The position numbers and the translations under genes are program-made. From positions 4,090,001 to 4,154,000 of the forward strand of contig JAITYX010000008.1 in the NCBI GenBank assembly GCA_021018815.1: a stretch of DNA of 64,000 nt, in the 5' to 3' direction. This document shows positions 1-13,889 of this stretch, one piece after another; positions within the stretch are counted from its first letter, which is position 1; each line of letters starts with the position of its first letter. Below the pieces are notes generated by a model. The model was given only the letters and a program-made list of their open reading frames with translations. It was not told the origin of the DNA and made no database searches. This DNA comes from Talinum fruticosum (Eukaryota > Streptophyta > Magnoliopsida > Caryophyllales > Talinaceae).

Positions 1-550
1 TTGAGGATGGGGGCAAAGAAATTACGGCTGCAAATCATGTAAGCAAAAAGAACATTGAAGACTTTGTATTCCCAAAATCTCGTATACAAAGAGGAAGCAA
101 GGAGACCATTCATAATAGAAGTATTCCAAGGCACACGAAAGCCTACCAATAGGATTAACGTAAAGCACCACACTAATCATGTTTGAGTCCAATGATAAGG
201 AAACTCTTAAACAGATGACTGTTCATTGGTAATATGCCTGTATTTCCAGTGTCATTTCATATACATGGCCACAATGTTATTTTATCATCAAACAAGATAA
301 GGATTACGATAGTCTTATTACATTTCATTGTCAACAATATGTCAACTAAAAACTGCTTAATGGCAATTATCTACCTTGCCAATTGAGGTCCCAAGCAATC
401 AGGATCTGGGAGGTGAATACCGACGAACAACTCTCAGTATTGAGAAAAGATGTACAGATATTAGTTTTGAATAAGGTTAAACAAAATATATAATTAAATC
501 ATGAACAAAAGGTTGGCTGCATAGCAAGTATCGTACAAAAGGACTATATA
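1..550. other. Intergenic or intronic sequence, nothing recognised
   Basis: AT-rich sequence without a usable open frame or a recognisable repeat end. It lies downstream of the LINE remnant on the minus strand and could be the LINE 3' end or intron sequence of the CRWN-like gene. Confidence 0.4.
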
Positions 551-559
551 CATCCAAAA

Positions 560-2090
560 TTTAAAAGAAGACCGTTCTCACACCCCCACACCCCCAAAGA
601 AAAAAAGGGGGGAAAATCTCGACCATGATATCATTGATATGCTGCAAAGGTGTCTTCACTGCCTTGAGGGCCCTTGTATTTCTCTCATGCCAAATACTGC
701 AAAACAGTGCATGATTAACATGGCATAATTCTTCTCTTTTAGCATTCCTACTAAAGAAAACCTCCCAAACCAAAAGGTGACTCCTCACATAATTAGAGGC
801 AAGCGAAGAAGCTCCCCAGTCCCAAGCAACTCAAGGCTAACTCCTAAAGAGCCCTTGGATAATGACAGTGAAGCATTGAGTAATGAGGCCACTCTAAGTC
901 CCCTTTACACACATCAATTGAACAAGATCTTTCCCTATACTCCCATGAGATATCTCCCAAACAAAAAATGAAACCTTTAAATGAGCCAAACACTTCCATA
1001 TAATTTTTCAAGGAAACCAATCAATTGAAGTAGATGTCGCCAAAGAAGAGAAATATAAGAGCTATTTGACAGTGAAAACCCATTGAGTTAAGATCCCATA
1101 TAACCAGATCAAGCAAGGAGTCCCCCCAAGTGTGGTCTCATTCAGCTGTTGAAAAAGTTAACAGGGATATCATCAACAACAAAGCCATCACTCATGAAAA
1201 CTGGAGAACCTACACAAGTACCACATACTCGACGACAATGACAGTAGCATTTCTATTCACCACCTTTATTCACCGTGAGAACAAAAGAAGGAAAAAGATC
1301 TCACAGGAGCACCATCAAGCCAATGATCATGTCCAAAAAAAAGAAAGAAAACGAACCGACATCAACCTCAAAAGAAAACGGGGATAATATATTCCCCATC
1401 CTTTATAAATACACCTCCATAAGTTTTGCCCACCATCATCATTATGTTTAATGCTAATCACCCTTCACGAATGGTTGTCCTTCTCATTCATGAATCTCCA
1501 CAATCTCTTGCCAAACAAAGCATCATTAAATAGCCTTAATCCTAAGACCTGATTTTCCACCAGGCATAATAAATATTCCATCTAGAAAGATGATACTTAA
1601 AATTGCTCACAAAAAAAAAGAACCCCAAAATTGCTTCAACTTGGCTGCCATTGAGGATGGTCAGCTACTCTGGACAAAATGGAGAGGAAGTACGACAAAA
1701 TACTCAAGAGAATGCTTTTAATAGGTCTCCCCTTTGGCAAGCATTTTGATTTCCACCTGAAAAGCCTTCTCTAAAAACCAGTCAAACAGGTTCCTGATAG
1801 ATCTATCCTTAAATTTTGCACCAAGAGGGTGAACAAGATAGAACAAGGTAGGAGGTCGTAAAAGAATCAATACTAATACCCGCAAACAATTGGATATTTC
1901 CCACTTGCCCTACTGGCAGGACAGCACTTTTTGTCAAGTTGACTTCAAGACCAGAGATCATCTCGAAAATCAAACCAAGTAAGAATGCACCAAACATTCA
2001 TTATTTGTTCACAATCATTTGCCACAGTAGATAACCATGTCATCAACAAAGAGTAGGTGAGAGACGTTAATAGTTGTCCTACTCTTTCAG
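560..2090 (-). mobile_element. Decayed LINE (non-LTR retrotransposon) reverse transcriptase remnant
   Basis: Three broken pieces on the minus strand read in the order expected of a plant L1-type LINE. Near 2030-2070 a frame gives HLLFVDDMVIYCG, which matches the reverse transcriptase catalytic box (usually F/Y-A-D-D, here FVDD). At 1809-1997 the phrase FEMISGLEVNLTKSAVLPVG matches the segment just after that box (typically SGLKVN..KS). At 561-788 the phrase ALFCSIWHERNTRA matches the C-terminal reverse-transcriptase zinc-binding region (typically W..W.ERN.R). Stops and frame changes separate the pieces, so the element is dead. Its 5' end, poly-A tail and target duplication were not found. It sits on the same strand as, and downstream of, the CRWN-like first exon, so it may lie in that gene's intron 1. 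Confidence 0.7.
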
Positions 2091-2774
2091 GCCTACGGAA
2101 ACCTCAAGATAGAAAATATTGTTTACAAGATACCAAACAAAATTTATTTCGATAGTACAAGTCAGACTGTAAGAGAACTAGAATATTCATGATTCATGCT
2201 TAAACTTACAATGATGAAAGTTCCTCTCCTTCAAGAACTATAACAAGTTCTCCAATATCTTGTATTGATAAATAAAGTTCCACCCTTTTGATATCCTTCT
2301 GGGAATAGTTTAGATATCACTATGAGCACAAGTTTGGTCAAAACTAACAAATCCCAAAGACGAGTGATGAATACAAGATATCCCAAACTGACATCAGGGG
2401 AAACACACAATCCATTCATGCTAACTACTATTCATCAAACTTAAGCCGAACTCAAACTCTTTAAACTCAAAATAAACTTCTTTTCCTCCACAAAGTTAGC
2501 CACGCTACTCAACTCATACACCAAAAAAGAAGGCGTTGAAAATGGCGGATCTGCTCTTTGGTCAACGGTGTTCGCCAAAAAATTAATGTGTAAAAATTCT
2601 CAAAGTCCAATTACTTTTAAAGGGATACCTATAAAAAATAATTAACACTTACAAAATTTACTCAAAAAGAATACATGTAGTGGATCTCTCTCACTCGCTC
2701 TAATTGAACTCGAAGAAACAGCAATGCACTGAAGAATTTATGCATTTCGGAATTCCGTATAAATTCACACTAAC
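2090..2774. other. Putative start of intron 1 of the CRWN-like gene
   Basis: No further CRWN exon is visible on the minus strand here or further left to position 1. The second exon, which should begin the coiled coil, is absent from the window. Either intron 1 is longer than 2.7 kb or the gene is truncated. Confidence 0.4.
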
Positions 2775-3059
2775 CTCTCTTTAGAGTCGGGAAATCTTCT
2801 CCACCAAAGCCCGGCGGTCGTTCTTCTCCATAGCGGACTCGTCCAACAGCCCCACCTCCTCGAACCTCCTCCTATTGTCATTATTCCCGTTCTCGAAACC
2901 TGACATCTCTCCGGCAATCTCCAACGCCGAAGAACCCTGCGGCGGCCCATCTCCGTACACCAGCGCCTTTCCCTTCGCCACCGCACTATTGACGTATTTA
3001 TATCCGCCCAAAGGCGAACTCCTCGACGCCGATCTTGGCAATGAATTCGCCGCGTCCAT
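2775..3059 (-). pseudogene. CRWN4: First exon of a CRWN4/NMCP-type nuclear lamina-like gene, with an in-frame stop
   Basis: The ATG at 3059 opens a 92-residue frame ending in RALVEKISRL. The phrase RRFEEVGLLDESAMEKNDRR followed by ALVEKISRL resembles the conserved N-terminus of CROWDED NUCLEI / NMCP proteins, closest in my memory to the CRWN4 (NMCP2) group, where it leads into the long coiled coil. These proteins line the inner nuclear membrane and set nuclear size and heterochromatin organisation. Family members continue L-E-(K/R)-E here; this copy reads CTC TAA AGA GAG and then a good donor, GTTAGT. One G-to-T change of GAA would give the stop at 2781-2783 with splicing phase kept. It is therefore a pseudogene, a null allele or a base-call error. 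Only exon 1 lies in the window. A GA-repeat (about 3167-3184) sits in the probable 5' UTR. Confidence 0.6.
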
Positions 3060-4310
3060 GACGCCTTCCTCTGAGGAGTAAACATTGGTAGTTCCCGGCG
3101 ATCACTGACTGTGATTTGGCTCAGAGGTGGGTTGCAACGGCCAGCCGGCAGCTGCGATTCCGACGAGGCGAGAGAGAGAGAGAGTGATGGAAATTTGACT
3201 GAAGACGCTGTTACATTAAAAAAACTAATTAGGACGCCTTAGACTGGAAAAGGGCGGGAGTGAATAATTAATTGACGAAAGGCAGCTATTTCTAATTTAG
3301 CCAAAAAAATTTCGTTTTGATAGTAGGATAACTTTTTCAAAAATTTTAAAATTTTCACACAATTCCAAATTAAATTTCCAACTTACATGAATTTCATAGA
3401 CATTTATGCTAATTGGTAGGCGGCCAAGATGCCTTACTAAGCAGCGGAATTATTTTATTTTCTAATGGCCAGTTGGGTTATATCTTAAATTACTGTTAGG
3501 TAAAAATTCAGGCTCGGGTCTATTTGGGTTCGCACAATTTGAATATGCGGACAAAAATGTCATATCCGGACTCTATCTCGAATTACGATTCGGACACCTG
3601 CACCAAACCCGAACCCGAATATTAGAATCCCCGTACCCAAATTGTCAAACTCGAATCCGACTCGAATTTCAATTCGGACATGACCGATTGCCGAATTTAA
3701 AATTTGGACAAAATTTTGTGATTAGACCCAATTTTTTTCTAGCCAAATAAATTCGGATTATCGGATCGTACTGATTTTTGCTAGCGCTATCTTAAAAAGT
3801 CGCTCTCGTTATATGTATTGCGTAACATATTTCCCAAGTGTGTGTGTATGTTTGTGACCTTGTAAATTGTAAGCATGTTGAATCCTATCTTTGGGATTAA
3901 ATTAATTAAGTGACAATTAATAAAGGCACCTAGCTTTGGGCAGTATGGTAAACCATATAACAGAAAAAATTAAAGAGCAATATGAACTTAAGGTATATGC
4001 AAATCCGGTATGAATTCTCGTTTTACAGCAATAAACTAGACCAATTCTTGCCCTTGCCAGTTCCCACTACACAAAACACACCAAACTTGGAAAGTCCACA
4101 CCCGCTCGTTTAAATCATCTCTCTTCAACGTTCTCTCAGTATCGAACTTGCACTAGTCACAGCTATCTTCAAGCTTTCGGTACTTCACAGAGCAAACAAT
4201 CTCCATTAGACAACCCGAAAACAAGTTAGCACTGAAGGGATCCCATGAGCTCTGAGCGCCCATTATGCCAAGGATCTTCAAATTACGGTGTCGATATGTC
4301 ATAGTACTGC
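3060..4310. other. Intergenic: CRWN 5' flank and oligoribonuclease 3' flank
   Basis: Holds the presumed 5' UTR and promoter of the CRWN-like exon and the 3' flank of the oligoribonuclease gene. At about 3520-3780 there is a degenerate low-complexity stretch built on variants of CCGAACCCGAAT / AATTCGGAC. No gene is seen. Confidence 0.5.
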
Positions 4311-4314
4311 AGCA

Positions 4315-7300
4315 TCATTTCTTGGATGCTTTAAAAATGTTTTCTTTGTAGTATTTGAGTTCCATTATGCTCTCCCTGATATCATCCATAGCTCTATGTC
4401 TGTTCTCCTTGCGAGGTGCCTTTCTCTGAGCTGGAAAACAGACCACCGGAAGAATCAAATATCGTGTCATAACACAAGCAGCACATACTAACCCAAGTAC
4501 ATGAAGCAACAGTAAAAAAGAAATCACATCAGAGACATCGAAGCACTCAATAGATCAGAAAAAGTCATTAACCTCTCACTTCGCCAACTGCTATTTACCT
4601 TCTTTTTTTTTGGGGGGTTTAGAGGCTCAAACTTGGAGTTGGAGGGTAGACTCATAAACCTACACATCAAGGCTTGAGGGTATGGTGCTAAACTCACATC
4701 ACCTGTTACTATTTTTCTTGCTCAATCTTGCCCAGAAAGAGAAAAAAGTAGAGGTGGCCTAGGAGGGTAGAGACTTAAGAGCCCATAGCAAGGAGGGTAA
4801 GGAATAAGGAGGTAAGCCTTACACATGGAAGGGGGCAAGCCATGCATGGGATTTCAACCCCTCCCTCTCCTATTGTAAAGGGAGTACATACCACTACTCA
4901 AAGTGGCGTTCCTCATTCCATAAGACATTATTTTGTGACCATCGTACAACTCAACATCACCAGCCACCTAGAGCATATTCCACCAACGTGTTATTATGAT
5001 AATAGACACACGCAGGCTGCAGAAGTTCCCATGACCATGAATCAATAATGGATAGTTTAATATCTGATCCTAGTAAAGAGTTCTTATCCATCAAGTCAAT
5101 CACAAGGGGAAACACATAGCAGAAACCCAGCAAGTATATGCAAAGAAGTTTTACCTCTAGGATACCACCTTATGCATAGGGCCTTGACGCTGCTAACATC
5201 TACGAGGACATGAGGGAAAATACTCGCCAATTCCGGCATGTATTTCTGCATAGAACGCTCAGTTAGCACAAACATCAAGGACTTTATTCCAGAAGCTATG
5301 TGATTTATAAGAAACTCAAAACTGCCTTTAACCATGAGCAAACCAAGAAGAAAGTACTTTGCATTTTAATAAAAGCACAAATTACATTCTGCTATAATGT
5401 TTTTGCAGCATTAACCACATGGTCGACATCCCTACAATGTAAGCAAGACAAACAAAATGCTTTGAAATTTCATATGTGGCAAAGCAGCAACCAACCCTTC
5501 CACCCTCCAAAGAGTGGATCCCAACCAAGCAGGTCGTAGCAAGATTCATATGTAAGCAACCGTACAGCCTTACATCCTATAAGCAAAGACTCCAAAGCTA
5601 CACCAAGGGTTTCCAAAATTCGGGCACTCCAGGAAGGCTACTCATATACATGCGAGATTCTGTGTTTGATCACTCCCCAGAGCTAAATAAAGAACAAAGT
5701 ATAAAACTTTTCTTTTAAGCTCTTTCTTCTAAAGTATGCTATAAAATTATCAAATGGCCGCATCTGATCGTCAAGATTTTTTGAGCAGGGGATGAAATTG
5801 AGAAATATTACAACACTACAAATGTGCACTTATGGTGCTACAACCCATATCAGAACTCTCAACAGTTAGATAAGAGGATCTAGAACCTGAGAAGAAAGGG
5901 TTTTCAACAAGTTTCCTTGGATAAAAGACATGGATAACTGTTTGACATCCCATTAATTATGTGCTTGTAAGTTTCAGATGGATGCGGGAGGATAATTGTT
6001 TGGGACCATATAAGAATGTTTCCTACTTCACAATTCAGAGACTAAATCAAACATATCACAAGGGGGGTTTCCCAAAAAGAAGAAAGGAAAAAAAGGAACC
6101 TAAACCTTAAGGTAGGAAACTGCCTCAGGATAGGGTCTGGCATAATGTATCAATACAAGCAGGCAGATTCATGCCAGTCCAGATCCTTTGTAGGGAAACA
6201 AAAAGGTTACAACCACTGCACTCTATTTCTTTTTTTGTAAGTATGACAACATTCACAAGTCCACAGTAGCAACATGCTTCTATAAGAATTATCATTAGAT
6301 ACCAAAAAATGAAATGACATTTCCACTTGTTTTGGGGGCCCGGGGTGATTCAATATTCATCATTGACAATTAGTAACTTAGACAAGCAAAATGAAGGTAA
6401 AAGCTCTTCTTAGGGGAGGAAATAAAAGTAAAAGGAAGTAATGAACATAATAATGATTAACAATTATAGCACAACCACATACTTATACCAAGAAATAGAC
6501 AAGAACTCAATATATTCCGAGGTAGAGCAGCAGATAAGTACCTTGAGGAACATATAATCCACATATACTGAGTTTCCGGCAAGGAGAGGTGAATATGCAC
6601 CAATATGCTTTTTAACAAATTCTATAACCTGCATGAGGTAAATACATAGCATACATCATGAACCACAAAGCGAAATTTAACTCAACTTCTATCATTGGGA
6701 TACCCCTTCCCCCGCGCTTTCCTGGATAATATTGCTACTCGCAAAAATGTTTTCAACAGTTCAATATCAACCATTTCCAATTCAAATACAATATGCTAGA
6801 TAGTCAAGTAAGTTATATAGACAGAAACATGAATGCAGGAAACCTACACATTCTCAAGATATCTAATCCGACAGGTCCAAAAGATTTATATCTATCAAGG
6901 GTGTCTAGAAGTCTAAAGCCACTTTCTTTGGGCTTGGACAGCCACTACGAGTAACATTCCCACAATGGACATGCTGAAAAGAAGAAAGTTTAATTTAGCA
7001 TGCACATTTTGTTATGCCTCACAACCAAGGAAAGTCAAAGAACTTTTGATGGCTTGGAGAAGAAGACTCAAGAAGAGTCGGGTTCCTGGAATTTGGGGGA
7101 TGACTGACTTAGCCGATCAATGGAGTGTTCGAAAGGAACAGGAATTAGTGGATTTATAAATATATGCATTATCATCTATCAGTAGTTCAAACTTGCATTA
7201 TCAAGATTTTTTACTAGTTGGGGTCAAATGCTTAATTGTGCATGACACCTGACTTCGACTTTGTAGACAATAATATAAGTAACACAAGGTTAAGGAGATT

Positions 7301-10300
7301 ACGATTTTTACTTTTGCACATGAGTGATATCCCCTTGATGTCCTTTTAATATGATTTTTTATTACACTTTGTAGTTGCCCCTTTCTCTAAATGAGTGACA
7401 ATCGATTGGTGTCAATCAATTCTTCGATTACTCATCAATAAGGTATACATCTTTATACCAGTTTCAGTTATACACGTTATCGTTTTATTTACACTCAAAC
7501 CTAACCTACTTCTAAAGAAAATAGAAAAAGACTAGATTGAAGTTAACAATGCCAAAATTCAAAACTCAAAATGCAAAAAGATACTTCTGGTAAATAGATT
7601 ATGATGGTAAAAATTAGATAAGCCAAACATATTAGGAGGATGGACATCCTGGGACAACAGAAGTAATGTATTCAGTGTGCTCTCTTTCCTTTTTTACCCT
7701 TATCCTTTGGGATTTTTTTTTTTGGGGGGAGGGAGGGGGAGGGGGTTACCTATTAAACACATGGATGGCGTTTGGATAAGTTTAACCTGGAAATATCATG
7801 TTGCATGAAAACTTAACTGCATATCATTAGGTATCAATAGAGTACCATAAGAAACTACTTTGCAAATGGTAGTGGAGTGGGAATATTGGAACAATACTAC
7901 CAACAGTTCACTATTCTAAGAAAGAAAACATTGCCTGATACAAGATAAACTTTTCAGCATACCCGTTTTTCAGCTTCTCGTTCACTGATAGTACTCTTGA
8001 TAACCTTTTTTGTCAAACCTGAGTTGACCTAATGTCAGTAACAGTACTCAATAATTAAGCCAACAAATTGTGGTGCAACACAATAGAGAATGCAAAACAG
8101 GACACTGGACACCCAAATCATAAATATTTTAATTCAATTACAATTCATGCATCATATCATGATTTATGTCATGACAAAGGGAGATCAAGGTAAATTCTCT
8201 CTTACCACTAGCTCCATGGTGTTCTTGACACCAATCACCCATCTTGTCTAAGCATTCCTGTGATTGATGGATGACCAAGTCTGGGCCCTGGATGTAGAAT
8301 CCATAACAAAAAGAACTCCCTTAATGTTCTGATGATGTAACAGTTAGGCATAACAAAGTCAGAAAGGGAAAGGTTGAACCAATCTGTGTAAAGCATGCTT
8401 CTGGAAACTCATTAATCCTCAAACAACTGGCATATTCATTCATTAAGGAATGCAATTTACTGCTTACATTGAATACAGCTCCCATCTTCACACCAAAGAT
8501 AAATAAACAAAAATTTTAACTGATTGTGCAAGAAACAAAAATGGAAAAGGGGGCAGCATATTAACCCATCAACAGATCACACATCAATGACCTCAAAAAT
8601 CTTGAGAAGCCTTCATTTCAGAATTTCAGACTGTTCAGATTGCAATACCATTTTGTCTTTCTCTAGGTTTCTCCACATTTGCTTTTCTTGTAGCAGACCT
8701 CCAACTTAAGATTGTGATTGGACTTTTAAAATGGGTCCAAAATGCTTTTTACTACTGGTTAATCCATATAACCAAACTCACACACACAGTGGCTAAAGCC
8801 TTCATTTATGTTGGTCTAAAATCAACAAACAAACGGTCAACAGGTAAAACAAGATCAGCTAGACTTTACCCAGTCCCACCACGAGATAGGAAAATCGAAA
8901 AAGCATCAGAGAACTTGTCCTCAGCTAAAAAGATAAATGGGAAAATGAACTAGTTTATAAGAACAGATTAGTTTACCAGAGTTCTACACTTCCACTTAGA
9001 TTATGCGAATGTAAAACCACTTAGATTATCCTAATGCAAAAGTCACCATTCCAACCCAAACAACTGGCTGGCCTCAAGAAAAGATTTGGTTTTTCCATGT
9101 CTCCCAAACGATAAAGTCTGGCAGATTGATTCCTATTCAATAAGGGGAAAAGATTGACTTCTATCAATCACACAAACATACCACACAACTGCTAGATGAT
9201 AACATCTCACTACTTGAAGCCAAAAGTCCTCCTGCTGATACATCTCCGAAACTCTATACCCAGTTCATTCAAAGAGGACATTCAGGTATTGAATTCAAAA
9301 GGCTCCACAAGCAACAGACAATTATTTTTACCACTGATAAAGTCATCATGACTACGTCCAAACAGCCATCAGAAGAAATAATCAAATCAAACTAAGCACC
9401 ATCAAAATCTAACAAAGAAATGCAGAAGCATTAATTAGCACCACCAAGGGTTATGTAGTTAGTTGGATGGCCTGTTGTTCATAAAACAGGGCTCCAATCA
9501 CTACGAAGATTGCATTAATGATCCCCTACTTCATAAAAGGAAAAAAAATAGATGGTTAGAAAAATAAAAACATAAGTTCAATATAGGAATAACCCAAATC
9601 TATGGGTATCATTTTTGGATTTTTGCTCTCGCAGATATCTATTGATATCACAGTAAACAGCTTCCTGAATCATAGAAACAAATTTATGGTCCAACCAGCA
9701 AAATAATCATTGCTCGTATATGCTCTACCCAATCAAGTATCCATCTGATAACAACAGGCATAGAACTTTCTGAGGAGGCACTAAGATTGATGTAAAAAGA
9801 TCCAAACCCAAGTCTGTGGTACCGTAGACCATTACCAGCTACGAGCTACCTGCTGACACACACTAGGAAACTTATAATAAATTCGAGAACAAGGGAAGAA
9901 GTTTTAGTTCATTCAAGAAAAATAGATGAATTAAATAAATATGAGATATTGGACTAGCACAACTTCATATGAACATATAACCCAAAGTTTTTGCATCAAA
10001 ATATCAAAGGGGAAAAAGTAGAGGGAGCCATGGAACTTATATGAAAATTTGGTCTAACCTCCACGGATTTAGATAAATTGCCATCGGTAATTACGCATGC
10101 AATTTCTAGTATTCGGTCAACTTCAATGTTTAAGCCTGTGTAGAATTAGAAGGACAGACAAAGAAACCATAGGCTCATTAGTCATAAACCATGTATCCAT
10201 GCTGAATGGAACATCACTTGTGGATGCAAAGAACTAGAATTATACATTACTAATCAAGAATGCAGAAGGAGAACTATGTCTGGAAACAGAAATGAAGGTG

Positions 10301-11263
10301 TAAAAGCTAGGCTTTTAGATTGGCAAAGATTCCCCTCTAAACGGACACACCGTTCCATAGACAAATCTAAACTATGGCTATGAAACATTCACCCATCTCT
10401 CACCCTAATGTGATTCTTTCAAGTTTCAACCAACCAAACCACACTAAGAATCTCCTCTTCCCCCAAATCATTTCAGATAAGTTTACTAGATTAAACATTT
10501 CAGTATAGACAGTTTCCTTCAAATAATAAGATTCCATGAAATTTTAGGAACGGGAACATAGTTAAGGGTAAGAAGAGGTGACACTTTGGTATCAACACAA
10601 AGTTTATGGTCATCATATGCAGTTGTGAGATGTGTTGTGCCAGCGTACCAGTCATTTCTAAGTCAATCCAGACAAGCGGCATCTTGAACTCTGTCATCGG
10701 AACACCCGAATGCTGTTCGTTCTTTTTCCCATTTTCTAGTGCTAGCTTGTCAGCTGGACATTTACCAGTACTCCCTATGCATCATAAAACATGTCAGCAA
10801 AGCAATTGTGTACATCATATCATTTCTGGCACTCGTTAACATAAGGCCACAATCATCATCTCACAGTGGGTAACAAGTTACCAATCTAATCCCTATAAAC
10901 TCCGTTACGAATAGAAAGGACAAAACCAAGACCTTCCCCATGTCAACCAGAATTCTCAGTCCATGAATTTTAGTTTCCCACGCTAAAACAATTACCCAAT
11001 TCATAATCCATGAAACCCTTTCACACTAAACATTCTCCAAAACTGGATACATCTGTAAATTCCCCCCAATTCTTTGCATGACAGTCTTGCAATTTCATTT
11101 GCAAACTACAAAGGAGCACAATAAAATAAAACAGTCGAATACACATCAAAAATGAAGGAGAATAGCTACCTGAAACCACAACACTTGTGGAAGACCCCAA
11201 GTTGTCAGGATCATCGCCTTCCTGGAGGGCCAATACCGAGAAAGCATTTGACAGGATGTCCAT
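4315..11263 (-). CDS. ORN: Oligoribonuclease (DEDDh 3'-5' exoribonuclease), 8 exons
   Basis: Degrades very short RNA oligonucleotides to mononucleotides, the last step of RNA turnover; related to bacterial Orn and human REXO2. I assembled eight exons on the minus strand: 11263-11170, 10774-10649, 10135-10059, 8287-8206, 8018-7963, 6628-6542, 5245-5155 and 4430-4315 (stop included). All junctions have GT..AG borders and compatible phases, giving 242 residues. The DEDDh catalytic set is complete: D and E in [11 protein letters not shown] (exon 2), D in [13 protein letters not shown] (exon 6), H and D in NRHRAMDDI (exon 8). The hallmark KYMPEL and VDVSSVKAL stretches are in exon 7. The start [11 protein letters not shown] resembles my recollection of the Arabidopsis homologue. 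Introns make up about 90% of the gene. No lesion was found. Function is certain at family level; subcellular site is not shown by the sequence. Confidence 0.93.
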
Positions 11264-13080
11264 ATTTTTCTGATTCTAGAGTTTCTCAGAAAATAGGAAG
11301 TTCTCCGAATAATATAGCCTGGAAGTTGAGCTTTTTACAGAATATCTGTATTGTGTAGAAGAATTTGAATGACTGTATTGCTTCACTTTCTCTCTTATTG
11401 CCGTCTCCCGAAGGCGAGTGCTCACAATCCCAGTCGTCGGAGCACTGCGGGTGGCGACAGGGTAAGAAGCTAAGCTGCTAAGGTGAGAGCGCCGCCGGTA
11501 GTGGGCTGAAGAAGTGGCGGCGAGAGATGATTAAAATTGTTTGTACCCTTCCGTTTTATCGCAATAAGTATATGGTTAATTACATAGCCAAGTGGTTTAA
11601 AAGTTTTTTTTTAAATTTAAATTTAAATATTATCTATTTTTATATTTATATTTTTTTCTTTCCTCATTCATTTGCTCCATGAGCTCTCTCTTTGAACACT
11701 CTCTCTCTTAATTGAAGATCGATCTGTAATTGTCTGATAATTTCGTGTGGTGTACTTCATTGCGGCAACAATGGCGGAAGAAATCGTGTATTCATCTGTA
11801 CACTTGACAGTTTTCAAATCATTCAATTGAAATTTCGAAAACAAATTAGATTAATTGAAGCAACGTCGGTTAAACATCGTAAATTGGACGAGGAATGACA
11901 AAGAACATGGGGTTAGGAGAGAAAAAGGTGACAAACGAACTTGGAGCTATCGGTGAGAACGTAGAGTTGGAATTTGACGAGTAGTCAACGATAAAGGGTG
12001 AGAAGTAAAACGTAGAAAGAAAAAAACTTGATAGGTTATATGGTTAACGCCATTCAACTGTTAAAGCTTATTCAAGTTGCTTATTCTATCGCTATCGTCA
12101 CTCGATCTTTCTCAGGTTCGTTTTTCAATTCCGTTTTGATCCGAGAAATTTTCTCCTGTGTGGTTCGTGTTTCGATTTTTAAGGTTTTTTGCTCTTTGAT
12201 GATTTATCTTGTTTTTTGATAATTTTGTGTTTTTTAAGGTCTAATTTGTTATATGTCCATATTTTTTTAATAAATTAGTTTTTTATATTGATGAATAAGA
12301 TATTTTTTCAATGAATTTGTCTTTTATATTTTTTATAATCTAAATCTTCCATTGTTGGATATACTATTTTGAAAATAAGATTATATTAAATATGTTATCT
12401 TATGAATATGTAAACTTTTATAATGAATATGTTAATTACTACTGATGAATACTTACTAATCCTTGATTAATTTATATTATATAGGAAATTGCATGTTTTT
12501 AAATGAATATGGGCAAGCGTAGACGTAATTTTGAAAATTTGTCAATATTATTTTAAAATTCATCACTATTGTTGTAAAATTTATTAGTTTATTACAAATT
12601 TATCTGCAATTTATTTAATATATTTGTATATTTTTTATATAAATAAATAAATATTTATATTGATGCGTTTTTTAAAGAAAAGTTGAAGATATATATTTTT
12701 AATTATAATATTCACCAATTTAAGTGCATTAAAAAGGTATAAATAAGTGATTAAATTTTAACTAATAGTGTATTTGTAAAAAAGTATACATATGCAAACA
12801 AATTCATGAGTGTTATTTTAAGAAAAATTAAAGATATATATATTTAATTCAAATATTCATCATATTTATATCAAATTTATTAGTATGTACTGATAATATT
12901 AAGTCAAGTGCATTGCAAAAATATAGTTAAATGATTAAACTTTATTGAACAATTCACTAACACAAAAAAAAAAGTATATATTAAAAAAATTCATTAAATT
13001 TGAAAAAATTCATCACTTCAATGCAAAAATTCATCACAGATAAATTTAATTTAAAAAATATATACGTGACACTATATTCA
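11264..13080. other. Intergenic: oligoribonuclease promoter side and AT-rich DNA
   Basis: About 11264-11530 is relatively GC-rich and should hold the 5' UTR and promoter of the oligoribonuclease gene (minus strand). From about 11580 to 13080 the sequence is strongly AT-rich with no frame I trust. Confidence 0.4.
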
Positions 13081-13370
13081 ACCGTCATAGAAAATACAAG
13101 TGCATTTTATGTTTTTCATGCATTGAAGAGAACCCAATGATATGCCCTATTTGTAAAGTACCTTTCAGAAATGAAGTTGAGAGGATGTTTTTCATGCATT
13201 GAAGAGAACCCAATGATATGCCCTATTTGCAAAGTACCTTTCAGAAATGAAGTTGAGAGGATAGATGACTACATTTAGTTGAGCATTACTCTCTTATATC
13301 CCTAGAATGAAGTTGAGAGGATAGATGACTACATTTAGTTGAGCATTACTCTCTTATATCCCTAGTTTAG
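13080..13370 (+). repeat. Fragment of RING-like gene end, with two short tandem duplications
   Basis: A fragment reading like the end of the RING-like repeat (…CFSCIEENPMICPICKVPF…) carries two nested tandem duplications. A unit of about 78 bp starting tgtttttcatgcattgaaga occurs at about 13109 and 13187. A unit of about 60 bp starting aatgaagttgagaggataga occurs at about 13247 and 13307. The near-identity of the copies points to recent slippage or unequal exchange. Confidence 0.6.
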
Positions 13371-13889
13371 CTTTATTTTTACAAATGGCTAACAAAGCTA
13401 TGAATTTCTGTCAATGTGTCATTTGCATTTTCTGCATTTGATTTTCATTCTCCTTGCTAGGTTTTGCTTGTCCATTCATTCATGATGTTATTTGTAGTGA
13501 AACATCTTTATGAGAGTATAACATATTTTATATATATATATATATCATTAAAACTGTTGAATAAGTTTCCACGAAAATTCATATTATTTTCTATATGTAT
13601 TTTTTTCTTCATTTATTTTTTTACTAGTATTTCTATGTTGTGTATTAGTTTATTCTCTGTTCTATGGTTCATATTTTGCTTTGCCCTAGCTTACTAACAT
13701 GCATTATGTATTCTTTTGCAGCTTTTTCTCTATAAAATCTATTTGTCATTCGACATTATTTCCGTATTCGGCAGGACTCTACATGTAACGTTAAAACACT
13801 TCTATATGATTTTTTTTTCGTGCTTGTTCTTCAGGCATACTTGTAGCCCTACTTAACATTTTTGAAATTATTTTTCTAGCATTTTGGGA

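Noticed and set aside
3520..3780. CCGAACCCGAAT-type repeats considered as telomere-like or a regulatory array
   Set aside because: Spacing and units are irregular and do not match the plant telomere repeat TTTAGGG; best read as degenerate low-complexity DNA.
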